64,000 nucleotides of DNA, taken from contig NC_067203.1 in NCBI RefSeq assembly GCF_026262505.1, positions 10,044,001-10,108,000 on the forward strand. Direction: 5' to 3'. The position numbers and the translations under genes are program-made. A model generated the notes under the pieces. That model was not told the DNA's origin. It did no database searches and saw only the letters and a list, made by a program, of their open reading frames with translations. The stretch is from Trichomonas vaginalis G3 (Eukaryota; Parabasalia; Trichomonadida; Trichomonadidae). Positions within the stretch are counted from its first letter, which is position 1. The number at the start of each line of letters is the position of its first letter. Below, piece by piece: positions 21,480 to 31,511 of the stretch.

Positions 21480-22220
21480 TTACTTGAGAAGGTTGATCTC
21501 GTTTGAACGAACTACACTGCCACCCCATTCAATGAGTGTGAAGCCCTTGCGCTCAAGGTGTGGAATTGTTTGTGTTGGTTTAAGCTTGTCCTCTGGCTCG
21601 GCCTTCTTGATTGCCATGAAGACACAGATGATTGTGTCTGGCTCAACAGATGTAATAAGTGGAACACTGTGGCAATAGTTTCCTAACTGGAATGATACAA
21701 ATGAATCACCAAGTCTGTTGAGAGTTGGGAGCCAGTATGTGATAAAATCGAATTTCTCACGGTCGTTTAAGTTGAATGCTGTTAATACTTTCTCAAGGAA
21801 TTGTCTTCCTTGGCCCTTCTTGACAAAGAAGCCCTCTTTGAATTGCATCTTCATGTCAGTGTATGCTTCCCAGAACAAGTATGGGACAACTTTGTTCTTG
21901 TAAATGATGTCACCATTTGGCTTTGCTGTAACATTCCACATTGTTCCCTGTGTGAACTCTGGGACTGTTGCTGTAAATTGATCCTTATTTAGCATAACAC
22001 CAACTGTAAGGTCAGTTGTCTTTGTTGGATACAAGTAGATAGCTGGCTTTTTTGCAACAAACATGTGTTGCAAAGGTGAACCTGCTTTCCAATTTTTCTC
22101 AGCTACTGGGACCCTAACGACTCTATGACCACCATGTTTGTCTGCAATGATTTTTGTGGTATATCTAGGATATCGAGATACGCGCTCTCTTGCTTCTGCT
22201 AATGCAAGGAAACAGAACAT
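21480..22220 (-). CDS. Protein with KPAIYLYP-type domain, probably secreted
   Basis: 246 residues. MFCFLALAEARE looks like a short signal peptide. KKPAIYLYPTKTTDLTVGV is the recognisable core: the same K-P-x-I-Y-L-Y-P-x-K beta segment is found in uncharacterised bacterial and protist proteins. Later parts (VPYLFWEAY, FVSFQLGNYC) look like a compact beta-rich domain. Function is unknown. The G+C content and codon use look higher than in neighbouring genes, which could mean high expression or transfer from bacteria. The length is modest and the frame intact. Confidence 0.6.
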   Translation of the reverse strand: MFCFLALAEARERVSRYPRYTTKIIADKHGGHRVVRVPVAEKNWKAGSPLQHMFVAKKPAIYLYPTKTTDLTVGVMLNKDQFTATVPEFTQGTMWNVTAKPNGDIIYKNKVVPYLFWEAYTDMKMQFKEGFFVKKGQGRQFLEKVLTAFNLNDREKFDFITYWLPTLNRLGDSFVSFQLGNYCHSVPLITSVEPDTIICVFMAIKKAEPEDKLKPTQTIPHLERKGFTLIEWGGSVVRSNEINLLK

Positions 22221-22535
22221 CTTGAAAAATGATATGCATTCCTTTGAAAATTTTTTTATAGAAAAATTTTATCTGCCTGACGATCTGACAAAAAACAAAG
22301 ATTTGTTGGAATGATGAACACTAATTATTTCATCAAGAATCATGTTCATCTGACAATTTGTCTGAACGATATGAATCAACCAAGTGTTTTTTAGAATTTT
22401 GAGAAACTTCAATTAATTTGTCACTTTGACAGATAGCAGATCAATTTTGAATACTTTTGAAAATTCTAAAAAAAACAAATATGTTTATTATTTTCCTGCA
22501 AATAACAAAAAAATCATTCATGTTACAATTTCTCT

Positions 22536-23387
22536 AGGGTTGCTAAATTTTTTCCATGTTTAAATCTTGGAGGATCTTAAGATAATAAAAGTGACACAAG
22601 GGGAAAAAACACAAAATAATATGATGAAACGATTCAAAGTATCTATATGATATCTAAGTATAAATAAAGCTATATGTATTCTAATTTTCAGAATTTAGCA
22701 AAAAAATTATTTAAATTTAATCAAATAAACTTTGTATTGGTTTAAAATGAATAATATTAGAATGGTAACTGAATGAATCATATTTTAGCTAAATGGTTAA
22801 GGTGAGTCTTTCGTTGATAAAATTGGAATAACTTTTGTATTGTGAACTATCGTTACCCTTCAAAGGTATCTTGTAGTATCATGTCTATAGAGTAATATTT
22901 CAAAAAATCAAAAAATCTTTCAAGATCTTCCAAGATCCTCCATGATCATCAAAATCTTGAAAAAAAGTTTTTTTGAATGGTTTATACCACAAAAGTCAAT
23001 GGTTTACATAAGATCTTTAGGGGTGTGAATTGAGCCCCAAGGAGAATGTGACAACACATTCAAAATCATCCAAAATATTTAAGGGTGCCCTATAGACGAT
23101 AGACCACCCTCAGAAAAGCACTTTTAAGGTTATTATATTGAGAACTCGAATCCGGATAATCCATTCATTCGAGTTCTAATAAGGTTAATTTTGTGATGTT
23201 TACATTATCGTTATAGGGCACCCTTAAGATATGATATTTTATCAAATATATGCTCCTCATTAATAATAATAATGGTTTGCTTGGTATTTATACCTGTTTT
23301 AAAAATCCAAAACTCGAATTTCGGATGATCTTTGGGGTTTTTTCGAATTTGGATGATCCAAAAAAGATCATCCAAATTAGCAACCCT
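22536..23387. mobile_element. Non-autonomous MULE-like element with 9-bp TSD
   Basis: Terminal inverted repeats AGGGTTGCTAAATTT (22536 onward) and its inverted partner (AGGGTTGCTAATTT read leftward from 23387). Both sides are flanked by AATTTCTCT (22527-22535 and 23388-23396), a 9-bp target duplication as produced by Mutator-like transposases. The interior holds GATCATCC-rich inverted motifs and a nested MITE (23083-23223). No transposase is encoded. Confidence 0.85.
23083..23223. mobile_element. TTAA-flanked palindromic MITE nested in the MULE-like element
   Basis: Ends GGGTGCCCTATA-G-ACGATA and, inverted, GGGTGCCCTATAACGATA, with a TTAA on each side (23079-23082 and 23224-23227). Internal arms GAACTCGAAT and ATTCGAGTTC extend the palindrome. 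The TTAA duplication and GGGT terminus match the Kolobok-type element at 37706-40668, whose transposase could mobilise it. Confidence 0.8.
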
Positions 23388-23598
23388 AATTTCTCTTAAA
23401 AATAGAACAATTGAAAATGAAATTCAAATTATCATAATTACAAAATAGAGAAAAGAGAAAGGGACAGACTAGCCCATTGTCACTTTTTAATTTAGCAAAT
23501 GAACGCTTATGGAGTGGAGTTTTTGGGTAAATCTGATTTGCTTATAAATGAAATAAAATCAAAAGAAACCATATTGGCATTATATTATGCAAAAATAA

Positions 23599-23926
23599 AT
23601 GATCTTACTTAGTACTTTTAAAGTTAATTTCAGAAAAAATTTGACACAATGGTATGCGGCACATACAAGTGGTGTACAACCAAAATATAAGTTAGTTTAA
23701 ACATATATTGCTATATCTCATGATCTTACTTAGTACTTTTAAAGTTAATTTCAGAAAAAATTTGACACAATGGTATCCGGCACATACAAGTGGTGTACAA
23801 CCAAAATATAAGTTAGTTTAAACATATATTGCTATATCTCATGATCTTACTTAGTACTTTTAAAGTTAATTTCAGAAAAAATTTGACACAATGGTATCCG
23901 GCACATACAAGTGGTGTACAACCAAA
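23599..23926 (+). repeat. 121-bp tandem repeat, 2.7 copies
   Basis: Copies start at 23599, 23720 and 23841 with ATGATCTTACTTAGTACTTT. The third departs after CAACCAAA where the long ORF continues. Copies are almost identical (TATGCGGC in the first, TATCCGGC in the others). Each starts with an in-frame ATG, but copies one and two end at TAA after KYKLV. The duplication therefore repeats the 5' end of the ORF. Confidence 0.9.
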
Positions 23927-24197
23927 TCTTCGACTCGATGAACTTGTAATCGAGTTATATTCCAGTGTTGTTCCTTCATTCCTGATTAAGTTGCAAATTA
24001 AAGGTCTGGATTCAGAGAGAAGTGTTAAAGTTATCAAAAAAGTCACAAGAGATTTCGAAGAAATGACACAATTTAAAAAAGTCGAATGCATCAGTATGCT
24101 TGAAGCTGTTCAGAAAGGTCTGAAAAATGATACACTTGATCCCAACATTGTTTACTCAACATTAAAAATATTATTGCAAAGAAAACATTTGATTTAA
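23841..24197 (+). CDS. ORF inside the Pack-MULE-like element, unknown
   Basis: 118 residues from the ATG at 23841. The N-terminal 30 residues come from the repeated unit. From about residue 35 (LRLDELVIELYSSVVPSFLI) to the end (IVYSTLKILLQRKHLI) the sequence is a regular helical, charged stretch that looks like part of a cellular protein. No DDE transposase or zinc finger is present. Capture of a host gene fragment is the best explanation; the donor gene is not in this window. Confidence 0.55.
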   Translation: MILLSTFKVNFRKNLTQWYPAHTSGVQPNLRLDELVIELYSSVVPSFLIKLQIKGLDSERSVKVIKKVTRDFEEMTQFKKVECISMLEAVQKGLKNDTLDPNIVYSTLKILLQRKHLI

Positions 24198-24892
24198 TAA
24201 ACATTTAATTTATTATAATTAATTTTTTATTACAGTATAGTAAAAAATGCTATAAATAAATTATTATATTTTATTAAAATGTGACTTTTAATAGTAAGTG
24301 AATAAAATAAATCAGGAATTGGGAAAGAAATAAGGTTAATTAAAAATAATGAAAATTACAAGTTTAAGGTTAATGAAAAAGTGACAATGAGCGAGTTTGT
24401 CCCCCACTCATAGAGAAAATTATTCAAAAATAATTAGATAAATTAAAATATCAAATAACTTTTTTCTTCATCGATTCGGGTATAAGATACCTGAAAAATA
24501 TGATAATTTTTTTTAGGACAGGCTGTTATACTTCTGATTAGACTAACTTGATTAATAAGTATTCTAAATTTGTATAATTTTCGATTCTTAGCATATAATT
24601 AATTAACAGAGATCTTTTATCATTATAATGTTAAAATTTTTTGTTAGAATTTCCAGTAATTGAAAGAATAGTATATGCACCATAAATCATTCTTATTTAA
24701 TTAGAATAGGAATGAATAAACATAATCAGTTACCTATTCAGAGTTTTAACATGTAGCCTGTGCATGATTCCGGATGTGACAAAACTTTCAAATGATAAAA
24801 GCTGAAATGGAACTCTAAACATTCGGGTGGATAAAATAATTTTTTTACATTGAGCATTTTTGGCACTTTTTTTCGTTAGTAAAGAGTTTATT

Positions 24893-25432
24893 ATGTTATG
24901 CAGGAATGAAGAGTCATATTTTGATATGCAAGAACGCCAGCAGCATCACAAACTTCATATCGAACGACTTGCCCACTTAAAACCAGTAGTTACTTCTGCT
25001 CCGCCAATTAGAAATGGAAGATTAATTAGAAAAGAAATGGTTTGTAGAAAGCAAATAGCAGAACAGCGTAAACAAGATGCTGAAAATCTTAATTTTATCA
25101 AGAGTTTTCATTTGCGTCAAGAGACGTTAAGAATGAAAAATTGGAGAAATGATGAAAATTACAACAGCACACCTTATTCTGCTCGAATATTATCTCCGGT
25201 ATCTACAACATCAACTTTTAGACAAAGTATAACACCACGACAACAATTTTCAATTTCAGAACCTCCAATGCCTAAAATTTCACCGCAAAAATCATATAGA
25301 CGTACATCTAAAAAGAAAGGTGGTGATGATATTGATAAATTTATTATTGACCTCGAAAAGCAAATTAAGGCGAATGAACTGAATAAAATTGCAAATAAGT
25401 CACCAAGAAATAGAAATAATACACCAAAATAA
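24893..25432 (+). CDS. Short basic protein, possibly CFAP97-like
   Basis: 179 residues from the ATG at 24893; the longer frame starts with TTG. The sequence opens with QERQQHHKLHIERLAHLKPV, then VTSAPPIRNGRLIRKEMVCR, continuing with a basic helix and a serine/threonine-rich tail. The order of an H/K-rich helix, a P-x-V-x-[ST]-x-PP segment and a charged helix recalls the CFAP97/hemingway ciliary family, but the match is weak. Otherwise unknown. Confidence 0.45.
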   Translation: MLCRNEESYFDMQERQQHHKLHIERLAHLKPVVTSAPPIRNGRLIRKEMVCRKQIAEQRKQDAENLNFIKSFHLRQETLRMKNWRNDENYNSTPYSARILSPVSTTSTFRQSITPRQQFSISEPPMPKISPQKSYRRTSKKKGGDDIDKFIIDLEKQIKANELNKIANKSPRNRNNTPK

Positions 25433-25864
25433 AATCCAAATTCCAAATAACCAGATATTTGGTACAATAACTTTGAATTTTGGTTAGTTAAAGTATTCAC
25501 ACATTATCATTGGTTATACCATGACAATTACATTCAGTTTTATTATATGTTTGTTATTTATTTTATATTAAAATTTTTGTTTATTGTTTTAGAACTTATA
25601 ACTTAAAACTCTTTTGACTTCTTTTGATTTACATGAAGCTACTTTGTATATAATTGTTATTTAATTATTAATTGTTCCATCATATTGAAAATTTCGCTAA
25701 TTCACTTAAGAATAAATGCGAATGTATCAAAAATGGCATATCTTACCACTGCTTATTGATTTAATGATAATTAAAGAAGAAATTAAATATCCAAGATTGA
25801 CAAAAAAAATCAAAATTCCTGACATGTCAAAATCAAATATTTTTTTGTCAAAAATCGGAATTTC

Positions 25865-27952
25865 ATGTCTATGGAGAGTGTTTCTAATGTACCAACCGCA
25901 AAAGTAGAGATCCAACATGATGAAAAAATTGTATCTCAGCGTGAATCTATTCTTGAAAACCTAAAATCAGACGATGATAAGAAAATCGAATTAGGCTTGA
26001 AAACTCTTTTAGCATATATGTCAAAAGGCGATGTAATCCAAGAGGCAGCACCTTATGTCATAATAGCTCTTTCGAATAAAGATCCCGATATCAGACATCT
26101 TGCAGCCATTGTAGCAGTAATGATTCAAGAGAGTAATTCTGAAATATTATTACTTTCTGTAGGTGCTTTCCTAAAATCTGTATTTCAAGAACCACAAAGT
26201 CGCACATTATCACTCAAAGCTTTCACTTCTTTAGATATTCCAGACTTACAAGAAATCACAATGGAGCATTTAATGTCATGCTATACAGATATGTTCCCAT
26301 ATGTACGTCGTGAAGTCGCTATTGCTTGTACTAAAAAATTTAACGGCGAAAACAAAGAGCAAATACTTCAAATCATCGAAAAACTCTTAAACGATCAATC
26401 CTCACTTGTTATCAGTGCCGCAATTTACGCGTTATCCCAAGTAGCTCCAGATGATGATTCAATTTTCCACAAATACTACAGACAGCTTCTTACAATTATG
26501 GAGAAACTCGATCCATGGGCCCAAACAATACTTCTTCGCATGCTTATTCACTACGTTCATCGTAATTTCAAACGACCAGAAATATCAGACAAAATTGATG
26601 ACTGGGACAGCATTTCCGATGCTATTGATCCTGATCTAGAGCTACTATTCACTCATGTACAGCCCCTACTTTACTCAATTACCCCTTCTGTCAGTTTAAC
26701 AGCTTCAATTCTTTATTTTTATTGCGCACCATCAATGAAAAGGCAGTTATTCGTTAAACCATTGATCAGATTACTCTACGGAGATGACAGTGTCCAAATC
26801 ATAGCCTTGTCAGTCATTGCCGCAATCACTTTGGAAGAACCTGAATTGTTTGTTCCTCAAATTCGTCACTTTTTCATTTTAGAAAATGACATCAAAGATA
26901 TCAAACTTCTGAAGCTTCGTGTCATCTCACAACTTGCCAGACAAATGAACTTTACTTCTATTGTCGATGAGTTGACTTTCAATGTCAATTCAAACGATGA
27001 AGAAATTGGCAAAACCGCTGTTTTTTCAATAGGCAGAGCGATTTCTTTGGCCACTCCGATCACTTACAGTACATTGAATCCTCTGATCAAACTATTGACA
27101 AACAGTCGACAGTACATTGTTACGACAGCTGTCCACTGCTTATGCATCCTATTGTCACCGCTACCTAAACGCGATGAAGACAAAAACAAAGCGGAAATCG
27201 ATCCTTTGTTCGGAGATTTAAGTGATGAAATGATGACAGATGATGAATACATTTCTATCGTCAAACGACTTTTGACATTTTTCGGAAAAATAACAGATGA
27301 AGAAGCCAAGAGTGCCATGATATCATTTATTGGATCCAAATGTCGTTTGATACCTGATTACGCACATGAAGTATTGAGACAAATTGCAATAACATTTTTG
27401 CAACAAAAGAAATCAGTTAAATTACAAAGTATTTTTTTGGCTGCAAGAGTTTATTGTGTAAAACCAAAAGAAGCAGGAGATTTAGTTCGATTCGTGTTCA
27501 GCCAGGCAATGTATGACACTGATATTGAAGTAAGAGACAGAGTTAGATTATGCCATGCATTGATTTCAGCACAAACAGATCAGAAATCAATTCAAAATGT
27601 CAGAAAGAATTTTGACAAATTTTTGTTTGCTCCGAAACCTGATGTTTCATGGGATGACAAGTCTCTGAAGAGCTCTGAAGTAGAGATAGGACAGATATAC
27701 CAGTTGTTTGAGCTAAAGAATGCTTCAAGAATGGTTAAGTGGACTGATAAAGAAACTCCTTCTTCTGTTAGAGATTTTCACGAAAATGAATTCAATGAAA
27801 TTTCTTCAACAAAACAAGATGAGAAATTTGATGATGAATCAATTGAAGAATTCCTTGGTGTCAGTCATAATAATGATAATCAAAATCATAATGATGATAA
27901 TGATGCATCAATTTTTGGTGCGGATGAAATCAGTAATGATTATTTTGAATAG
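25865..27952 (+). CDS. AP-3 complex beta subunit (trunk)
   Basis: 695 residues of HEAT-like adaptin repeats. Marks of AP beta chains are KIELGLKTLLAYMSKGDV near the start, VRREVAIACTKKF and DPWAQTILLRMLIHYVHRNF. The last corresponds to the DEWGQxxxxxMLxRYxR stretch of AP-3 beta and, more loosely, beta-1/2. The acidic tail (DDESIEEFLGVSHNNDN..) ends the protein without the hinge and ear domains of long beta chains, so it is a short form. AP-3 sorts cargo from endosomes to lysosome-type compartments. The gene starts at 25865, with another in-frame ATG two codons later. Confidence 0.8.
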   Translation: MSMESVSNVPTAKVEIQHDEKIVSQRESILENLKSDDDKKIELGLKTLLAYMSKGDVIQEAAPYVIIALSNKDPDIRHLAAIVAVMIQESNSEILLLSVGAFLKSVFQEPQSRTLSLKAFTSLDIPDLQEITMEHLMSCYTDMFPYVRREVAIACTKKFNGENKEQILQIIEKLLNDQSSLVISAAIYALSQVAPDDDSIFHKYYRQLLTIMEKLDPWAQTILLRMLIHYVHRNFKRPEISDKIDDWDSISDAIDPDLELLFTHVQPLLYSITPSVSLTASILYFYCAPSMKRQLFVKPLIRLLYGDDSVQIIALSVIAAITLEEPELFVPQIRHFFILENDIKDIKLLKLRVISQLARQMNFTSIVDELTFNVNSNDEEIGKTAVFSIGRAISLATPITYSTLNPLIKLLTNSRQYIVTTAVHCLCILLSPLPKRDEDKNKAEIDPLFGDLSDEMMTDDEYISIVKRLLTFFGKITDEEAKSAMISFIGSKCRLIPDYAHEVLRQIAITFLQQKKSVKLQSIFLAARVYCVKPKEAGDLVRFVFSQAMYDTDIEVRDRVRLCHALISAQTDQKSIQNVRKNFDKFLFAPKPDVSWDDKSLKSSEVEIGQIYQLFELKNASRMVKWTDKETPSSVRDFHENEFNEISSTKQDEKFDDESIEEFLGVSHNNDNQNHNDDNDASIFGADEISNDYFE

Positions 27953-28499
27953 AAAAAAATATACCAAATAGTTTTTATATAAATTGTCATTTTAATTTAT
28001 CTTTATTACCTTATTTTTATATCCATTTGAATGTATTATCGAACTATTCGCAATGTAAAAACGAAATATAGTTAAAAGTTATTGAATGAATCCATCTTTG
28101 ATAAATTTTCTTAGATTGCTGACAATGATAAAAACCAAAACTTAGAATATGATTTTCTTTATCTTCAAAATTAGTTAGTATTTAAAACCGAATTCATTTG
28201 GTGAGCAGAGGATTAAGATTACACTGGAAAACAGCCATAATTATTCCTGAACTAAAGAAAGAATATACTAATTGTTGTAGTATAAGAAAACCACACCAAT
28301 AACGTTCACTTTTGTTCATATGACTTTAAAATTGACTTTAAACAGACGAATAGAAAATCATGTCATAAGGGTAAAAGTTCACCCTTTAAACATTCCTTTT
28401 TGTGCTATAAATGTTATGAAGTTCATTAAATCTATTTTATTTAAAGAATACAAATTTATTTTCAAAAATTTATAAAATACAAAAAGATAATATTATAAA
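27953..28499. other. Intergenic between convergent genes
   Basis: 3' flanks of AP-3 beta and Sec24; AT-rich, with no supported feature. Confidence 0.5.
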
Positions 28500-30353
28500 T
28501 TATCCGCGAAGGGAATTCATCATTGTGTAAGTGTATGAAATGAGTGGGTGTTGAGGGTTGATTTGTGGACATATCACTGCAACTCTTGCAGAGCCAACCT
28601 TTGACCAAATTTCCTTGAAAATCACTGAATCAGAGTTCTGAGTTTCCTCCAAAACCAAATTCGCTGTTTGTGCGTCATCAGCGAAAATAAACGCTTTCAA
28701 AGAACTCAGTTTCACAAGTAAAACAGTTCCAGGACTTGGCCTTGCATCGCAAAGCATTGTCACATCGCTAGCACCTGTTTCTCTGTTCAGTAACCATGTT
28801 TCCGGACTCAAGAAACCAACGATTTCTTCAACAGAATGTCCGAAAATAAACGCGCTATTTACATCATCCAAAAACTTTGGAGCAACAGCAATCAACTGTC
28901 TGATTCTGTATCTCCTGACATTGAGCTGTCTATCGATATCTACCTTGTTCATCAAGAACTTGCTTCCGAACTCGAAAAAGTTCTGTTTTCTACTTTGAGA
29001 ACCTTCAATTCTTGTCATTGATATGGATTTGGAGACTGTTCCTGCGAGTAAGACATCGAAATTGATTGTGTTGAAGACATCAGTTGTGTTGTTACGCGTT
29101 GAAAGTCTTAAGTTCATAACTCTCGCGTATCTTCTTAAATTTGTGTCTCTAAACCTTGCAACGGCTTGGATATCGATTGTTTGGGGTAGATAGGCCGTGT
29201 TGTAATCGATTTCTACGAAGATTGTGTCTCCTGTACAAACAATTGGCTGTTCGTAAGAAGAATCACCAGATCTGATGCCAGAACCATGGATATCTACGAT
29301 TTTCAAGCATGAAGGGAGCTTTATTAGTAAACTTAGACTGATCATGTGGCTTTGGTTCAATCTACTGATGAAATCAAATGGCAATTGATCAGATTCTGGT
29401 CGTTTGTAGAATCTGAAGAACCCGGATAGCATGGATGTGTAATAGAATATAGGGGAGAAGTCATTGGTGCCACGGATTGGTTCTATTGCCAAAATATCAG
29501 ATGTATCCGCATTTTGTATTGTTCTGTTGGCCATTACGCGGAATTCTTCAACAGAATTCATCTTTGTCTCTGAACAAAGGATTAGAGGGTTGTATGTCTC
29601 TTCTGGAGTGCATTCATGTAAATAATTTAATATTTCAACAAGACTGTGACGAACTGGGGCTGGTTTTAGCGTCCTGAGGTACTCAAAGTATTGCGTAAGT
29701 ATTTCCTTGTCTTCCCTGAGATCAAATAAGATGCTGTCTGAATCTGCGATATCTGTCATTTCTAAATCGACGTGGAGCGAAACAGAGAACTTGTTTTCCT
29801 CGTGGTTGATTGTGGGAGTGAGTAATCCGTTGTTATAAACGAAAATTGTGGCGTATCCACCATCAAAATTTATGAAATAGTTGTAGAGTTGATTTAGAAT
29901 TTCCAAATAGAGATTATCTGCATATGTTGACTCACTAAGCTCTATAACTACCATATAAATTGTATTTATATAAGCAACTGGGTGAAGTTTCTTTGGATGT
30001 TGTGTTGGATATGGGAATCTGCAGTCGTAAACATTTTCTTTTTTCTGCTCTTCAAATACCATTCTACTTTGATCTAATTTCGGATCTCTTTGACAAAAGT
30101 TACATTTATATGAACCATTATCCATATATTGGCAAAATGGGTTAGCAAATGCTTGACAATTTCTGCATCTACCAACCGCTTGTATTGGTGCGGGGATTTG
30201 AACTGGAGATGTTGCTGGAGGAATTGGAGTAATTGCTAAAAACATCGGGCATTTCAATTCAGAATGAAGAGCTTTACTATGAGGCAAAAAGGAATATGAG
30301 CATTTAATAAATGGACCCTGATCTGGTCGGCTAGGCTCAAATGGATAGCTCAT
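28500..30353 (-). CDS. Sec24-like COPII coat subunit
   Basis: 617 residues. The zinc finger is CRNC..CQYM..CNFC (about 62-88), followed by the trunk (AYINTIYMVVIELSESTY, the Sec23/24 vWA-like fold), a beta-sandwich and helical part, and a C-terminal gelsolin-like domain ending HPLISYTYTMMNSLRG. Sec24 selects cargo at ER exit sites as part of the Sec23/24 heterodimer. The protein is short because the usual proline-rich N-terminal extension is reduced to about 55 residues. Sec23 is less likely because the segment after the finger and the C-terminus follow Sec24. Confidence 0.85.
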   Translation of the reverse strand: MSYPFEPSRPDQGPFIKCSYSFLPHSKALHSELKCPMFLAITPIPPATSPVQIPAPIQAVGRCRNCQAFANPFCQYMDNGSYKCNFCQRDPKLDQSRMVFEEQKKENVYDCRFPYPTQHPKKLHPVAYINTIYMVVIELSESTYADNLYLEILNQLYNYFINFDGGYATIFVYNNGLLTPTINHEENKFSVSLHVDLEMTDIADSDSILFDLREDKEILTQYFEYLRTLKPAPVRHSLVEILNYLHECTPEETYNPLILCSETKMNSVEEFRVMANRTIQNADTSDILAIEPIRGTNDFSPIFYYTSMLSGFFRFYKRPESDQLPFDFISRLNQSHMISLSLLIKLPSCLKIVDIHGSGIRSGDSSYEQPIVCTGDTIFVEIDYNTAYLPQTIDIQAVARFRDTNLRRYARVMNLRLSTRNNTTDVFNTINFDVLLAGTVSKSISMTRIEGSQSRKQNFFEFGSKFLMNKVDIDRQLNVRRYRIRQLIAVAPKFLDDVNSAFIFGHSVEEIVGFLSPETWLLNRETGASDVTMLCDARPSPGTVLLVKLSSLKAFIFADDAQTANLVLEETQNSDSVIFKEIWSKVGSARVAVICPQINPQHPLISYTYTMMNSLRG

Positions 30354-30863
30354 ATAAAAAGTATTTCACTGATAAAAAATTGATTCAAAAAATAATCCGC
30401 CCAATATTGAAAAATTGTATGAATTGTATTGTTTACACGGAACGTTGGTAGAAAATTTATGATTTCAAAAATCTCGGAGTTGTAAGAAAAAAATTTATTG
30501 CCAGCTTATGAAAAACCTTCAAGTAATAAGTAGTCGATTGATATTAGCATCACATTATAATATCGAACCTTGTTACCCACTTGCAACATAACGCCTTAGT
30601 TTCCAACTTTGCTAATCCAAAATGCGCATAATCTGCATAGTCGGTACCTTCCATTTTTATATTAAAAAGTATGCTACAGTATGTGAAAAGTTAGACATTT
30701 TGATCTCAAAATAAAAAATCAGAGGATTTTAGATTCTTTCGATTTGCGATTCAAAGCGATAAAAAGTGTTAAAGCGCTTATTAATATCAATGTTGTTATA
30801 CATCTCTCAATTTTTGGCTTAAAATATCTGATTGCAAAATGATAACTTTTTCCACAATCTATT

Positions 30864-31392
30864 GAGTGCGGGACAAATTTGCCAGGTGTCACTTTTTCAA
30901 TAACCTTAAATTACGCTTTTCTAATTTTTAAAAAAATAACCTTAAATTATATTTGAAGAAATTATGTCTATGATATATGTTTTATGCTAGAATCTTGGAG
31001 TTTTCATGCACTACACAAGAGCTCCAAGGTTCCAAGAGTGAATGCTCAATAGCAATTATAGAGATGTACCTTTTCAAAATGACTTTTACTGATTAAATTT
31101 AATCAATAGAAGACATTTTGAAAAGGTACCTCTACAATTAGATATACAAGAGATTCAAAGCTTCATTTCAGATAGATTTGAAACTTTGAAACTCTTGGTA
31201 GATTTTGAGTGAATGCTGACAATCATCTTTGAGAAGGTTTTCTTAAAGAAAACCTTCTCAAAGAGGTTTCTCAGGAGCACTGAGGCTCCCTTTCGTAATG
31301 ATTGGGAGCCTTGGGGCTCCTGCAGCAGAGTATCGCTCCGATCCATTAAATTTTTTAAAAAAAGTGCCGTGTGGCAAATTTGTCCTGTTCCC
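30864..31392. mobile_element. Non-autonomous MULE with 9-bp TSD
   Basis: Left terminus GAGTGCGGGACAAATTTGCC, then AGGTGTCACTTTTT. The right terminus, inverted, is GGGAACAGGACAAATTTGCC, then ACACGGCACTTTTT. Flanks CAATCTATT (30855-30863 and 31393-31401) are a perfect 9-bp duplication. The termini clearly belong to the same family as 23455-24409. The interior holds a stem-loop built on ACCTTTTCAAAATG and its complement (about 31055-31135) and a 17-bp-arm palindrome TTTGAGAAGGTTTTCTT (31229-31263). No gene is inside. Confidence 0.85.
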
Positions 31393-31511
31393 CAATCTAT
31401 TCCTGTGGAAAAGTGACAAATAGCAACTTTGACCCTCTCTCCTGTATTTTCATGTAAATTTTTAAACTATTAAATTATTTATTCTAAGAAGGGGAAAAAA
31501 CAAACAAAAAT

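Larger units (their letters stand above)
23455..24409 (+). mobile_element. Pack-MULE-like element carrying an ORF
   Basis: The left end is GAGAAAGGGACAGACTAGCC, followed by CATTGTCACTTTTT. The right end, read inverted, is GAGTGGGGGACAAACTCGCT, followed by CATTGTCACTTTTT. The 34-bp arms differ mainly in the outer half. The element is bounded by the 10-bp direct repeat ATAGAGAAAA (23445-23454 and 24410-24419). Inside are a 121-bp tandem triplication and an intact ORF (23841-24197) that is not a transposase. This is the structure of a Pack-MULE: Mutator termini around captured gene sequence. The first 111 bp also occur, identical, at 57607-57717. Confidence 0.85.

Noticed and set aside
25716..25918. 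Small ORFs on both strands before the AP-3 beta gene
   Set aside because: Low-complexity, overlap each other and the start of a certain gene.
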